Virus record (IMG/VR): IMGVR_UViG_3300011252_000355
Coordinates: 1 to 40,122 of that record
Reading direction: 5' to 3' (one strand)
DNA: 40,122 nt
Source: a virus
The translations under genes were made by a program, and so were the position numbers. Positions 13,489 through 20,417 of the stretch are shown piece by piece (position 1 is the first letter of the stretch; each line of letters opens with the position of its first letter). The notes below the pieces were generated by a model. That model was given only the letters and a program-made list of their open reading frames with translations. It ran no database searches and had not been told where the DNA came from.

Positions 13489-14373
13489 ATGAGCAAGCAG
13501 CAAGAACTAATGAAGAATATCGCTGACAATGTTGTTGGCATGATGAAGGAGCACGGTGCGGATTGGGCCAAGCCGTGGCGCAAGGCGGTTGGTGCGACGG
13601 GCGAGCCGTTGAGTGCCAAGAAGCGTCATTACACTGGCATCAACCGGATGAACCTTGGTCTTGTGATCGCGTTGCAAGGTTATTCATCCCCTGTATTTGG
13701 CACGTTCAAGCAGTGGAAATCTTTGGGCGCTAAGGTCAAGAAAGGTTCGAGTGGCATTCCTGTAGTTTTCTATAGTCAGATAAAGATCAAGGACAAGCAG
13801 TCGGATGAGGACCGGATGGTTCCGATGTTGAAGGCATTTTATGTGTTTAACGCAGATCAGGTTGAGGGTTGGGACGGTTCGTGGATCAAGGACCAAGCAC
13901 CGGAGGATCAGGAGTGGGAAGACGCTATTGATGCTGATGCGTTGATAGAGGCATGTGGTGCCACGTTTCATCACACTCAGGGCAATCGTGCTTATTACAA
14001 TCGTGGGTCTGACAGTGTGACGGTTCCATTGCGTTCACAATTCAAGGACGCGAGTGGGTACTATGGCACGGCGTTTCATGAGTTGGTTCATTGGACGGGT
14101 CATAAGTCTAGATTGGATCGTGAGTTTGGCAATCGGTTTGGTGATGCCAAGTACGCTATGGAAGAGTTGGTTGCTGAATTGGGGGCTGTAATGTTGTCGA
14201 TCATCAGCAAGGTTGATGTTGATCCGGCTCCTGACCATGCCAAGTATTTGAACTCTTGGATACGCATGTTGGGTGAGCATCCCAACGCTATCATCAAGGC
14301 CACGTCCGCCGCTCAGAAGGCATCTGAGTACATTTTGCAATCATCTAATGCTCAGGTCGCGCAAGCGGCCTGA
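13489..14373 (+). CDS. ArdC-like antirestriction protein with zincin-like metallopeptidase domain
   Basis: 294 residues with two domains. Residues 1-125 form the ArdC N-terminal (DUF1738-type) ssDNA-binding region: PWRKAVGATGEPLSAKKRHY, GINRMNLGLV, FGTFKQWKSLGAKVKKG, FYVFNADQVEG. Residues about 185-290 form a zincin-like domain with HELVHWTGH (197-205) as zinc ligands and catalytic Glu, plus a downstream Glu in AMEELVAELG (225-234). ArdC-family proteins carried by plasmids and phages protect incoming DNA from restriction. It is the first gene of a rightward operon directly after the octamer array, with GGAGG before ATG 13489, so early expression is likely. Confidence 0.85.
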   Translation: MSKQQELMKNIADNVVGMMKEHGADWAKPWRKAVGATGEPLSAKKRHYTGINRMNLGLVIALQGYSSPVFGTFKQWKSLGAKVKKGSSGIPVVFYSQIKIKDKQSDEDRMVPMLKAFYVFNADQVEGWDGSWIKDQAPEDQEWEDAIDADALIEACGATFHHTQGNRAYYNRGSDSVTVPLRSQFKDASGYYGTAFHELVHWTGHKSRLDREFGNRFGDAKYAMEELVAELGAVMLSIISKVDVDPAPDHAKYLNSWIRMLGEHPNAIIKATSAAQKASEYILQSSNAQVAQAA

Positions 14374-14387
14374 GAGGGGAGGATACC

Positions 14388-14777
14388 ATGAAACTACAGG
14401 ATATATTCAACAAGGCATCGGCTCATTTGACGAGCATGGACGGTCCATCTTTGGACATGGACGGTGACGCTTGCGTCTATCGTGGGTATGACGATGATTG
14501 CGAGTTTAACGGTGAGATGTGCGCCGTGGGCCTGTTCATCGATGACGAGCATTATAGTCCCGATTTAGAGGGGGCAAGCATTAATGACAGTCATGCGATA
14601 TCTAACGCCGTTGCGCAATCTTGGGGCTTAGATGAGTTGAGCAGCAAGCAGCTTGCATTGCTTGATGATTTACAGACCGCGCATGACCGAGGTTCGAGGG
14701 GCGATGATTGGTCTAACTTTATTAGGGTATCTTTGGAGCGCATTCGCATGAAGCATGGGTTGGAAGTCAGCGCATGA
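14388..14777 (+). CDS. Acidic phage protein, unknown
   Basis: 129 residues, acidic, with a first half that looks like a small beta domain (DGDACVYRGYDDDCEFNGEM, CAVGLFIDDEHYSPDLEGAS) and a helical second half (LSSKQLALLDDLQTAHDRGS, WSNFIRVSLERIRMKHG). A strong GGGAGG precedes ATG 14388. It sits 14 bp after the ArdC-like gene and overlaps the next start by ATGA. I do not recognise a named family. Confidence 0.75.
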   Translation: MKLQDIFNKASAHLTSMDGPSLDMDGDACVYRGYDDDCEFNGEMCAVGLFIDDEHYSPDLEGASINDSHAISNAVAQSWGLDELSSKQLALLDDLQTAHDRGSRGDDWSNFIRVSLERIRMKHGLEVSA

Positions 14778-14953
14778 TAAAATCACCGTATGATCGTGGC
14801 AGTTCAGACGCTTATTATTGGCGGCGTCCGGACCCGCATTGGTATCCGGAGGGCATTGTTACGGGTCCGAGGGTTACTGACATGACCGATGAGCAGGTTG
14901 CGGATTACTATCGCGGCTATGAAGAGGAAGACGATAGAAAGGAATGGGAATGA
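14774..14953 (+). CDS. Small protein with YDRGSSDAYYWRRP motif
   Basis: 59 residues beginning MIKSPYDRGSSDAYYWRRPD. The motif PYDRGS-DAYY-R-P-PH near the N-terminus followed by T-EQ-ADYYRGYEE is one I have seen in small uncharacterised proteobacterial and phage proteins; its role is not known. The start overlaps the upstream stop by ATGA, and the stop overlaps the next ATG at 14950 in the same way. The aromatic and arginine content suggests a compact nucleic-acid or protein binder, an inference only. Confidence 0.75.
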   Translation: MIKSPYDRGSSDAYYWRRPDPHWYPEGIVTGPRVTDMTDEQVADYYRGYEEEDDRKEWE

Positions 14954-15129
14954 AGTACAATGTTTGGTTACGTTATGGCACGAGGGGCCAAGACACGAGG
15001 GAAATCTTTCGAGAGGTTGAGGCATTGAGCGAGGGCCATGCTCTTACGTTGGTTCGATCCATGACGCAGGATTATTCGAGGACGTTTGATAGTAACGTGT
15101 CTCCGGTTGAGGAGGTGAGTAATGACTAG
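14950..15129 (+). CDS. Small phage protein, unknown
   Basis: 59 residues from ATG 14950. An in-frame ATG at 14944 abuts the Shine-Dalgarno AAAGGA (14938-14943), which is six bases from 14950, so the second ATG is preferred. The sequence has an N-terminal strand (KYNVWLRYGTRGQDTREIFR) and a helix (EVEALSEGHALTLVRSM). It overlaps the next gene by eight bases. Unknown family. Confidence 0.65.
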   Translation: MKYNVWLRYGTRGQDTREIFREVEALSEGHALTLVRSMTQDYSRTFDSNVSPVEEVSND

Positions 15130-15310
15130 GGTATGCGCTCATTACATTGTGGAGAGGTTGGATGAGATATCCAAGAAGATTGAGGAGGACATTAAGTTAA
15201 ACCCTGATGCTGATATATTTTCTGACGTTGTGGTCGAGGATTTACGGCATGAGATTATTTTTAACATGGGCGTTGATGCCCACAGTGCATGGAAGGGAGA
15301 GAAGGAATGA
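15122..15310 (+). CDS. Small helical acidic protein, unknown
   Basis: 62 residues, mostly helical (YIVERLDEISKKIEEDIKLN, VVEDLRHEIIFNMGVDAHSA). GAGGAGG lies shortly before ATG 15122. It overlaps both neighbours (eight bases upstream, ATGA downstream). No recognisable domain. Confidence 0.65.
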   Translation: MTRVCAHYIVERLDEISKKIEEDIKLNPDADIFSDVVVEDLRHEIIFNMGVDAHSAWKGEKE

Positions 15311-15654
15311 AGGCAACGATTAAGATCACACAGAGGATGCTTAACAAGTGCATCATAGACGCCAATAAGAGCGTTGTAGAATTGTTTTCACGCAACTTGG
15401 CGCACCGAGGTTACGTGAACATAGACAACGGTGCGAAGCAGGTTGTTAGGGCGGTTTATGATGACGGGTCTGGATATACTGAGACCGAGATCAGGCTGTA
15501 TCGGCGTCCTCGTGGCGATAAGCTTCTATCCATCAAGGGCCTGTCAAAACGGGCCACGGCGGGGGACGTAGTAACGATTGAGTATGATGATAAGATAGGT
15601 GCCGTGGTGCGAGTAGCAGCGGCATTACAAGAGATTGTGGAGGTGATTGAATGA
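15307..15654 (+). CDS. Phage protein, unknown, basic beta-rich C-half
   Basis: 115 residues from ATG 15307. An in-frame ATG at 15289 exists, but 15307 makes an ATGA overlap with the upstream stop and has GAAGGA beside it. The first half is helical (QRMLNKCIIDANKSVVELFS). The second is strand-rich and basic (ETEIRLYRRPRGDKLLSIKG, GDVVTIEYDDKIGAVVRVA), plausibly a small nucleic-acid-binding fold. Unknown family. It overlaps the next gene by ATGA. Confidence 0.7.
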   Translation: MKATIKITQRMLNKCIIDANKSVVELFSRNLAHRGYVNIDNGAKQVVRAVYDDGSGYTETEIRLYRRPRGDKLLSIKGLSKRATAGDVVTIEYDDKIGAVVRVAAALQEIVEVIE

Positions 15655-15905
15655 CCCCACATGAGCGGCGAAAGCAGTACCTCACCATAGCGGCGGCGGA
15701 TAACAAGCGCATGATGGATCACAACGGGGGCAGTCAGAAGTTTGGGCAGAAATATCTTTCTGAGAATTCGGGAAGGCAACCGAGGCGTGAGACAGTTGCT
15801 TTCCTTTCTTTGGTGGATGAGGGTGTTGAGGTACAGGAAGCCGCAAGAGCGGCGGGGATAACCATGCGGCAAGCCAGAGACATCTTACGACGAAGGAGAG
15901 AATGA
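15651..15905 (+). CDS. Likely helix-turn-helix DNA-binding protein
   Basis: 84 residues, strongly basic. The C-terminal 35 residues, VDEGVEVQEAARAAGITMRQ followed by ARDILRRRRE, have the layout of a helix-turn-helix of the homeodomain/transposase-Hin type: a short helix, AA-x-AGI turn and an arginine-rich recognition helix. The N-terminal half is charged and may be an arm. Probably a regulator or a small DNA-binding accessory factor; it is one candidate to bind the octamer array. ATGA overlaps on both sides. Confidence 0.6.
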   Translation: MTPHERRKQYLTIAAADNKRMMDHNGGSQKFGQKYLSENSGRQPRRETVAFLSLVDEGVEVQEAARAAGITMRQARDILRRRRE

Positions 15906-16159
15906 TGGTGAGAGTTATTATAGACAAGAGAAAGTGGTCCGAGGAAGAGTTTAAGGACTGTGTTGAGAGATTCGAGGAGTTTCTATCGGAGCTTCACGAA
16001 GAGAAGCATGATCCGGAACTGATGGTTCCAATCATGTTTGGGATATTGGTTGAGATGATGATTGATGTTCACGGGCCGGAGGAAGCTCGTGAGATGATGG
16101 GTCTTAACGTAATAGCTCAGTGTAAAAAAGCGTCTGGTGACGCAACAACAATGCATTAG
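15902..16159 (+). CDS. Small acidic helical protein, unknown
   Basis: 85 residues, acidic (WSEEEFKDCVERFEEFLSEL, HEEKHDPELMVPIMFGILVE) with Met-rich hydrophobic helix faces, as in a small dimeric helical bundle. Two adjacent ATG codons (15902, 15905) can serve as start, with AGGAGAG before them. It overlaps the HTH gene by ATGA, so a partner or antagonist of that protein is conceivable. No family recognised. Confidence 0.65.
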   Translation: MMVRVIIDKRKWSEEEFKDCVERFEEFLSELHEEKHDPELMVPIMFGILVEMMIDVHGPEEAREMMGLNVIAQCKKASGDATTMH

Positions 16160-16167
16160 GAGGAACA

Positions 16168-16755
16168 ATGCAACAATTAAAAGGCTTAATAGAATATCAG
16201 GATGTTTATGTGGAGAAGATGTTTCCGCAGGGGCATGGCTTTGGGGTTAATACAGAGGGCGAAAGTGTTTTCTTTGATCCTATATTTGCAAAGAAGCATA
16301 GCTTGGAGGAGGGTTCGTTTCAAACGTTTGTGGTTGTACCAAACGCCCACGAGCAGAGGGACCGAACTCCTTGGAGGGCCGTTGGATCAGGAGCAAACGG
16401 CACGGCTCCTGCCCCAATACAGGAACCCGCAAGGCGTGTTATGGATTCAGACGAGGTTGATCGCTTGGTGCTAGATATACTAAGTGAGACGCACGACGAT
16501 GTGAACGAGGACGCTTGGTTGTGTGGGGAGATAGCGTATGAACTGCAGGAGGACCATGAAATAGATGGTCAAATGGTGAGCAATTCTTTGCACCGTTTGT
16601 TTAACCAAGGCAGGGTTGTGAAGAGCATTACGCACCAGCGTCCGGGGCTTTCTGCTAGGGGGTCGTTTGTTCGATGGGCCTTGACCTCTGCGCCGTTCTT
16701 TCCTCCGACATCAAAGGAAGTAATAGACATGGAGAAGTCGATTGAAGAAGGCTAA
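16168..16755 (+). CDS. OB-fold-like plus winged-helix-like phage protein
   Basis: 195 residues. The first 70 (EYQDVYVEKMFPQGHGFGVN, GESVFFDPIFAKKHSLEEGS, FQTFVVVPNAH) resemble a cold-shock/OB-fold nucleic-acid-binding domain: strands with aromatic and Gly residues. After a Pro/Ala linker, residues about 92-165 are helical with a wing-like end (MVSNSLHRLFNQGRVVKSIT), like a winged helix. Together this suggests a nucleic-acid-binding regulator; both domain calls are by eye. AGGAGG precedes ATG 16168. The next frame overlaps its 3' end by 14 bases. Confidence 0.6.
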   Translation: MQQLKGLIEYQDVYVEKMFPQGHGFGVNTEGESVFFDPIFAKKHSLEEGSFQTFVVVPNAHEQRDRTPWRAVGSGANGTAPAPIQEPARRVMDSDEVDRLVLDILSETHDDVNEDAWLCGEIAYELQEDHEIDGQMVSNSLHRLFNQGRVVKSITHQRPGLSARGSFVRWALTSAPFFPPTSKEVIDMEKSIEEG

Positions 16756-16939
16756 GGATAAAAAATACGCAACGGTGACGATCATGGCTGAGGATTTAGA
16801 AACCCTTAGAGAGATTGCTGCACAAGAAAAGCGGTCGATGCTTCAACAATTATCGTTGATTATAAACAAGGTTAAGGAGGAACGACATCGGCAATGGGCC
16901 AAGGCGCACTTGAAAGCATTGAAGCTGAATGAGTCGTGA
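16742..16939 (+). CDS. Ribbon-helix-helix (CopG/Arc-like) protein, TTG start
   Basis: 65 residues from TTG 16742. The layout is that of a ribbon-helix-helix repressor: one strand (KYATVTIMAED), a helix (LETLREIAAQEKRS), then a second helix (MLQQLSLIINKVKEER) and a basic tail. Such proteins dimerise and read short DNA repeats with their strand pair, so this too could be a binder of the octamer array. The alternative ATG in ATIMAED would remove the ribbon. A convergent hairpin follows. Confidence 0.6.
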   Translation: MKKAKDKKYATVTIMAEDLETLREIAAQEKRSMLQQLSLIINKVKEERHRQWAKAHLKALKLNES

Positions 16940-16985
16940 AAAGCATGCAGTGATGTAAGTTTTTTTTCTTCTATAAACGACAGAG

Positions 16986-17013
16986 CGAGGCCCGATTTTA
17001 TCGTCGGGCCTCG
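16986..17013. terminator. 10-bp hairpin between convergent genes
   Basis: CGAGGCCCGA (16986-16995) pairs perfectly with TCGGGCCTCG (17004-17013) around an 8-base AT-rich loop. It separates the rightward RHH gene from the leftward 86-residue gene, whose 3' end it overlaps. The U tracts are weak on both sides, so it may work as a roadblock or processing site. Confidence 0.6.
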
Positions 17014-17258
17014 TTCCATTTGCCCTTCTTACCAGCAAGGGCCTCTGGTTTTTCTTTACTGTAACCTCGTATCTGTGTGACGTTGAGGCTAGATTTCTTT
17101 AACCCTTTTAGATAAGCCCTTGCGATATCTTCGGTCAAGCCTGTTTGTTCCGACAGGACCGTGGCCCCAGTGTCGAGGGTCCGCAACCCTTTTTTAAAGT
17201 CCACCATTGTTTCGATGACGTCTTCATGGGTTGCGGGTTTTTTTATACGGTCAGCCAT
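16998..17258 (-). CDS. Small protein encoded after the SNF2 helicase, unknown
   Basis: 86 residues, basic and helical (VIETMVDFKKGLRTLDTGAT, GLTEDIARAYLKGLKKSSLN). The segment around VLSEQTGLTEDIARAYLKGL could be a small helix-turn-helix. The start is 16 bases inside the helicase gene, so the two are co-translated. The link suggests an accessory role with the helicase, but there is no direct evidence. Confidence 0.65.
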   Translation of the reverse strand: MADRIKKPATHEDVIETMVDFKKGLRTLDTGATVLSEQTGLTEDIARAYLKGLKKSSLNVTQIRGYSKEKPEALAGKKGKWNEARR

Positions 17259-18706
17259 TCTCTTGCTTTTTCTCCAAGGACCACGGCACCGATATCGATC
17301 TTGCTTCTCAAAGATTTAACGATCTTTTCATCGATTGTTTTCTCTGTGATTAGATCGACGTATGTTACTGGGTTATGTTGCCCGATGCGGTGAGCGCGGT
17401 CTTCTGATTGTATCCGAGTTTCGAGGTTAAAGTCGTTAGCATAGTAGACCACGAGGTTAGCTTCGGTCAATGTCAGACCGTACCCTGCTGTTGCGGGATT
17501 GCCTACGAAGAACCTGATCGTGTCACCATGCTGAAAGTCCCTGACGATTTGACTTCGCTTATCGTCGGACGTGTCACCGAAGTATGAGGCGGCACAACCA
17601 TCCCCAAATCTTTTGTTGAGGGCTTCGGTGATAGCTTTGATGTCGTGTCTAAACCGTGACCAGATTATGGCTTTGCCTTGGTGCTCTTCTACTATTTCAA
17701 GCAGCGCATCTAGTCTGGTTGAGGGAAAGGTTATCATGTCACCATCATCTGTTTTAAGATGGCCTGACATAACTTGTTGCATGCGCAGGAGTTGGGTGAT
17801 TACAGCGGGGGCCGTGGTCATATCGCCGTTTTCGAATAGGACCATAGCGTTTGCTCGTATCTCTTCATACATGCGCCGTTGCTCGGGGGTCATGCTTACG
17901 TTACGCACCGTGTATATTTTCTCAGGCAAGTCTAGGCAGTCTTTCTTGAGTACCCGAAAGGAGAACGAATCAATCCGGTCGGTTAGTTCATCCAAGTTTT
18001 TATAACCTAGTATCTGCGTGAAAGCAGCGGCACCCATCTTGACCTTTTGCATGACGGCGTATCGGCTTTGGAAACCCCAGTATGATTCGAAGCCCATGAG
18101 TCCCGACCGTAGGAACTCCGCTTGTGACCAGATATCCATCGGGCTTTTGGTGACGGGTGATCCGGTGAGCAGCCGCCTATATCTAAAGTTCTGAGCAATC
18201 TTGAGCAGGGCCTTGGTTCGTTTGGCCTTGGGGTTTTTGATGGTGGTGCTTTCATCCACGGCTATAAGACCACGGGACCCAAAGCGTTTAGCAAACCATT
18301 CCCCTGCGGTTCTGCCTTTGACGGAACTAAAAGCCTCGACGTTCATAACGAAGATCGTCAGGCCCTCGAACGGTTCTTGGACCGATCTCATTTCTTCCTG
18401 TTGCTTTTTGTTGCCGCCTGTAACCCAACGTATTACGCGATAGTCCACGCTATCGGACATATGCTCAGGTATTTCTTTCTCTACCCAGTTTCGATACACG
18501 CCCTTTGGTGCGATGACCAAGGCGAAGTCTATGTCATGCCTTAGAAACAGCATGCCCATATTATCTATGAGAACCTTAGACTTTCCGGTTCCCATCTCCA
18601 TAAAGTACCCGAACTCTGGGCGGGTAAGACCAACCGTCAACGCATCCCTTTGATGGTCGAACGGATTTTTTTTAAAATTGTACTTGAAATCCATGACGTC
18701 CTCCAT
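17243..18706 (-). CDS. SNF2-type superfamily 2 helicase/ATPase
   Basis: 487 residues with the full SF2 set: NPFDHQRDAL (Q-like motif), Walker A EMGTGKSK (37-44), Ia LVIAPKGVYRNW, motif II DEST (151-154) replacing DEAH, motif III LLTGSPVTKSP (179-189), and motif VI QSEDRAHRIGQ near residue 440. SNF2-type translocases move on duplex DNA and remodel protein-DNA complexes; many phages carry one in the replication region. The gene runs leftward inside an otherwise rightward block. An in-frame second Met lies at residue 5. Confidence 0.9.
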   Translation of the reverse strand: MEDVMDFKYNFKKNPFDHQRDALTVGLTRPEFGYFMEMGTGKSKVLIDNMGMLFLRHDIDFALVIAPKGVYRNWVEKEIPEHMSDSVDYRVIRWVTGGNKKQQEEMRSVQEPFEGLTIFVMNVEAFSSVKGRTAGEWFAKRFGSRGLIAVDESTTIKNPKAKRTKALLKIAQNFRYRRLLTGSPVTKSPMDIWSQAEFLRSGLMGFESYWGFQSRYAVMQKVKMGAAAFTQILGYKNLDELTDRIDSFSFRVLKKDCLDLPEKIYTVRNVSMTPEQRRMYEEIRANAMVLFENGDMTTAPAVITQLLRMQQVMSGHLKTDDGDMITFPSTRLDALLEIVEEHQGKAIIWSRFRHDIKAITEALNKRFGDGCAASYFGDTSDDKRSQIVRDFQHGDTIRFFVGNPATAGYGLTLTEANLVVYYANDFNLETRIQSEDRAHRIGQHNPVTYVDLITEKTIDEKIVKSLRSKIDIGAVVLGEKAREWLTV

Positions 18707-18724
18707 TATTGTCTATTTTACGGA

Positions 18725-18753
18725 TTGGTTATTGTTTTACAGATAATAATCTG
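18725..18753 (+). promoter_or_regulatory. Candidate divergent promoter with dyad
   Basis: The 81-bp gap between the leftward helicase and rightward replication genes is AT-rich. It has TTGGTT, then TAATCT 16 bases on, as a possible rightward promoter, and the symmetric element CAGAT-AATA-ATCTG at 18740-18753. The dyad would cover the -10, as an operator does. Confidence 0.4.
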
Positions 18754-18787
18754 ACCCGTCAACCACAACCCTGAAGAGGATGAACTT

Positions 18788-19348
18788 ATGAACGATATTT
18801 TTGATGACATGTTTGACGAAGGCCAAGCGTTGGCTGGAGTTGACACGGACACTGGGAAAAACCTCAGTGATCTAGTGCGTACAATGCGCGGGATCGAAGA
18901 CCAGATGGTCGATGCCGAGGCGCACTTGAAAGCATTGAAGGCTGAGAAGCACAAGCTATCGGTCGAACAAATACCATCACTCATGGATGAGATGGGAGTT
19001 GAGCGTCTTGATGTAGACGGCTTGACTGTGCAGCGTAAGATGATGGTTCACGCCAGCATCCCAGTTGCGCGAAGAGAGGAAGCCTATACGTGGCTTCGGG
19101 AGCAGGGGCTAGATGACATTATAAAGAACGATGTCATATGCTCGTTTGGCAAGGGCCAAGACAACATGGCAAAGGATGTTGTTGGCATCTTAAATGATCG
19201 TGGTTTCGAACCGAACACCAAGACCCACGTTCATCCCTCCACATTGAAGGCGTTTATCAAAGAGCGCGTGACGGACGGGAAGCCTATTGACCTCGACATG
19301 TTTGGGGCATTCATCGCAAACGCAGCAGAAATCCGGAGGAAAGCATAA
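18788..19348 (+). CDS. Replication-region protein with coiled coil, unknown
   Basis: 186 residues. An acidic N-terminus (MNDIFDDMFDEGQALAG) is followed by a likely coiled coil (MRGIEDQMVDAEAHLKALKA, EKHKLSVEQI; about 36-66) and a compact domain to the end. The domain has a central LDVDGLTVQRKMMVHASIPV strand pair and a conserved-looking HVHPSTLKAFIKERV. It begins the SSB-primase-polymerase operon and shares TAATG with the next gene. It may be a replication accessory or SSB partner; that is inference from place. Confidence 0.7.
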   Translation: MNDIFDDMFDEGQALAGVDTDTGKNLSDLVRTMRGIEDQMVDAEAHLKALKAEKHKLSVEQIPSLMDEMGVERLDVDGLTVQRKMMVHASIPVARREEAYTWLREQGLDDIIKNDVICSFGKGQDNMAKDVVGILNDRGFEPNTKTHVHPSTLKAFIKERVTDGKPIDLDMFGAFIANAAEIRRKA

Positions 19349-19557
19349 TGGGTGCTATTAAACAGATGCTCATTGAGCAGATGGAAAAAGACGGTGAGGA
19401 ATACACCGATGAGTACGGTGGATTCATGGACAATGACGAGCCGGAGTTTGATGAGGACCAAGCCATTGAGGATCAGATGATTCAAAAGGCAGAAGACGCT
19501 CTTGAAGATCGGGAAATTGAGCGACAGATTAAAGAGCAGGAGAAAAAAAATGGGTAA
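19348..19557 (+). CDS. Small highly acidic protein, unknown
   Basis: 69 residues, about one third Asp/Glu (EYTDEYGGFMDNDEPEFDED, QAIEDQMIQKAEDALEDREI), almost certainly helical and partly disordered. Proteins of this kind beside SSB genes often act as DNA mimics or adaptors, but nothing specific is visible. TAATG start coupling with GGAGGA upstream; it overlaps the SSB-like gene by eight bases. Confidence 0.65.
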   Translation: MGAIKQMLIEQMEKDGEEYTDEYGGFMDNDEPEFDEDQAIEDQMIQKAEDALEDREIERQIKEQEKKNG

Positions 19558-20347
19558 CGCGGTAGCAAATAAAAAAAGTGCAGAGTTAAGCACAGATGTA
19601 ATGGACGATATCTTTGACACTGCGGGTGAAGGTGCTTCATTTGACAGTAGCGAGATGCAGATACCGTTTGTCCGGTTGCTTCAGGCTATGTCTCCACAGT
19701 TAAACAAGCGCAATGCTGAACACATTGAGGGTGCGCAGCAAGGTGATGCGTTTAACAACGTCACATCTCAGGTGTGGAACGGGGAGGAGGGGATACGTGT
19801 GATCCCTTGTTACCAATGCACCAAGTACCTTGAGTTCGTGCCGCGAGAGTTGGGCGGTGGTTTTCAAGGTGAGATTGCCGCGAATGATCCTGTCCTGACG
19901 CAAACAACACGGTCGGGGTCCAAGGAGATGCTGCCGAGCGGCAATGAACTGGTGAAGTCTGACCAGCATTTCGTGTTGGTTGTAGATGATGACGGCTCTT
20001 ACCAACCTGCAGTGGTAGACATGAAGTCTACTCAACTCAAAGTAAGCCGCCGTTGGAAAACGCAGATCGCCATGCAGAAAGTCAAGCATCCCAAGTCCGG
20101 TGCGATGGTTACTCCGGCGGTCTTTGCCACGGTCTGGCGTCTACGCTCTGTCGAGGAGAGCAATGACCAAGGGACTTGGAATAACTGGGCCGTTGAGAAA
20201 GAAGGCTTGGTTAAAGAGCGAGACCTGTTGCAAGAGGCAAGGCTGTTTAGGCAGTCTGTTGCAGCGGGTGAAGTTAAAGCAGCACCGGAGGGTGAAACCT
20301 CCGCAACTCCGCCTTCCGATAAACGGGACAAAGACATCCCGTTTTAG
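19550..20347 (+). CDS. Single-stranded-DNA-binding-like replication protein
   Basis: 265 residues from ATG 19550, which has GGAG upstream; a longer frame starting at 19502 lies inside the previous gene. The core (FVRLLQAMSPQLNKRN, GIRVIPCYQCTKYLEFVPRE, FVLVVDDDGSYQPAVVDMKS, VFATVWRLRSVEESN) fits phage ssDNA-binding proteins of the pelagic type. The linker is Pro/Ala/Ser-rich and the last six residues, KDIPF with a preceding Asp, copy the acidic DDDIPF tail through which bacterial SSB recruits partners. It probably coats ssDNA and recruits primase, polymerase or host factors. Confidence 0.75.
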   Translation: MGNAVANKKSAELSTDVMDDIFDTAGEGASFDSSEMQIPFVRLLQAMSPQLNKRNAEHIEGAQQGDAFNNVTSQVWNGEEGIRVIPCYQCTKYLEFVPRELGGGFQGEIAANDPVLTQTTRSGSKEMLPSGNELVKSDQHFVLVVDDDGSYQPAVVDMKSTQLKVSRRWKTQIAMQKVKHPKSGAMVTPAVFATVWRLRSVEESNDQGTWNNWAVEKEGLVKERDLLQEARLFRQSVAAGEVKAAPEGETSATPPSDKRDKDIPF

Positions 20348-20417
20348 GCTGCTTTAGAGGGGCGTGGGCTAGGATTCGCACTGCGAAACGCTCCTCACTT
20401 TCTCAAGGATTATCGCA

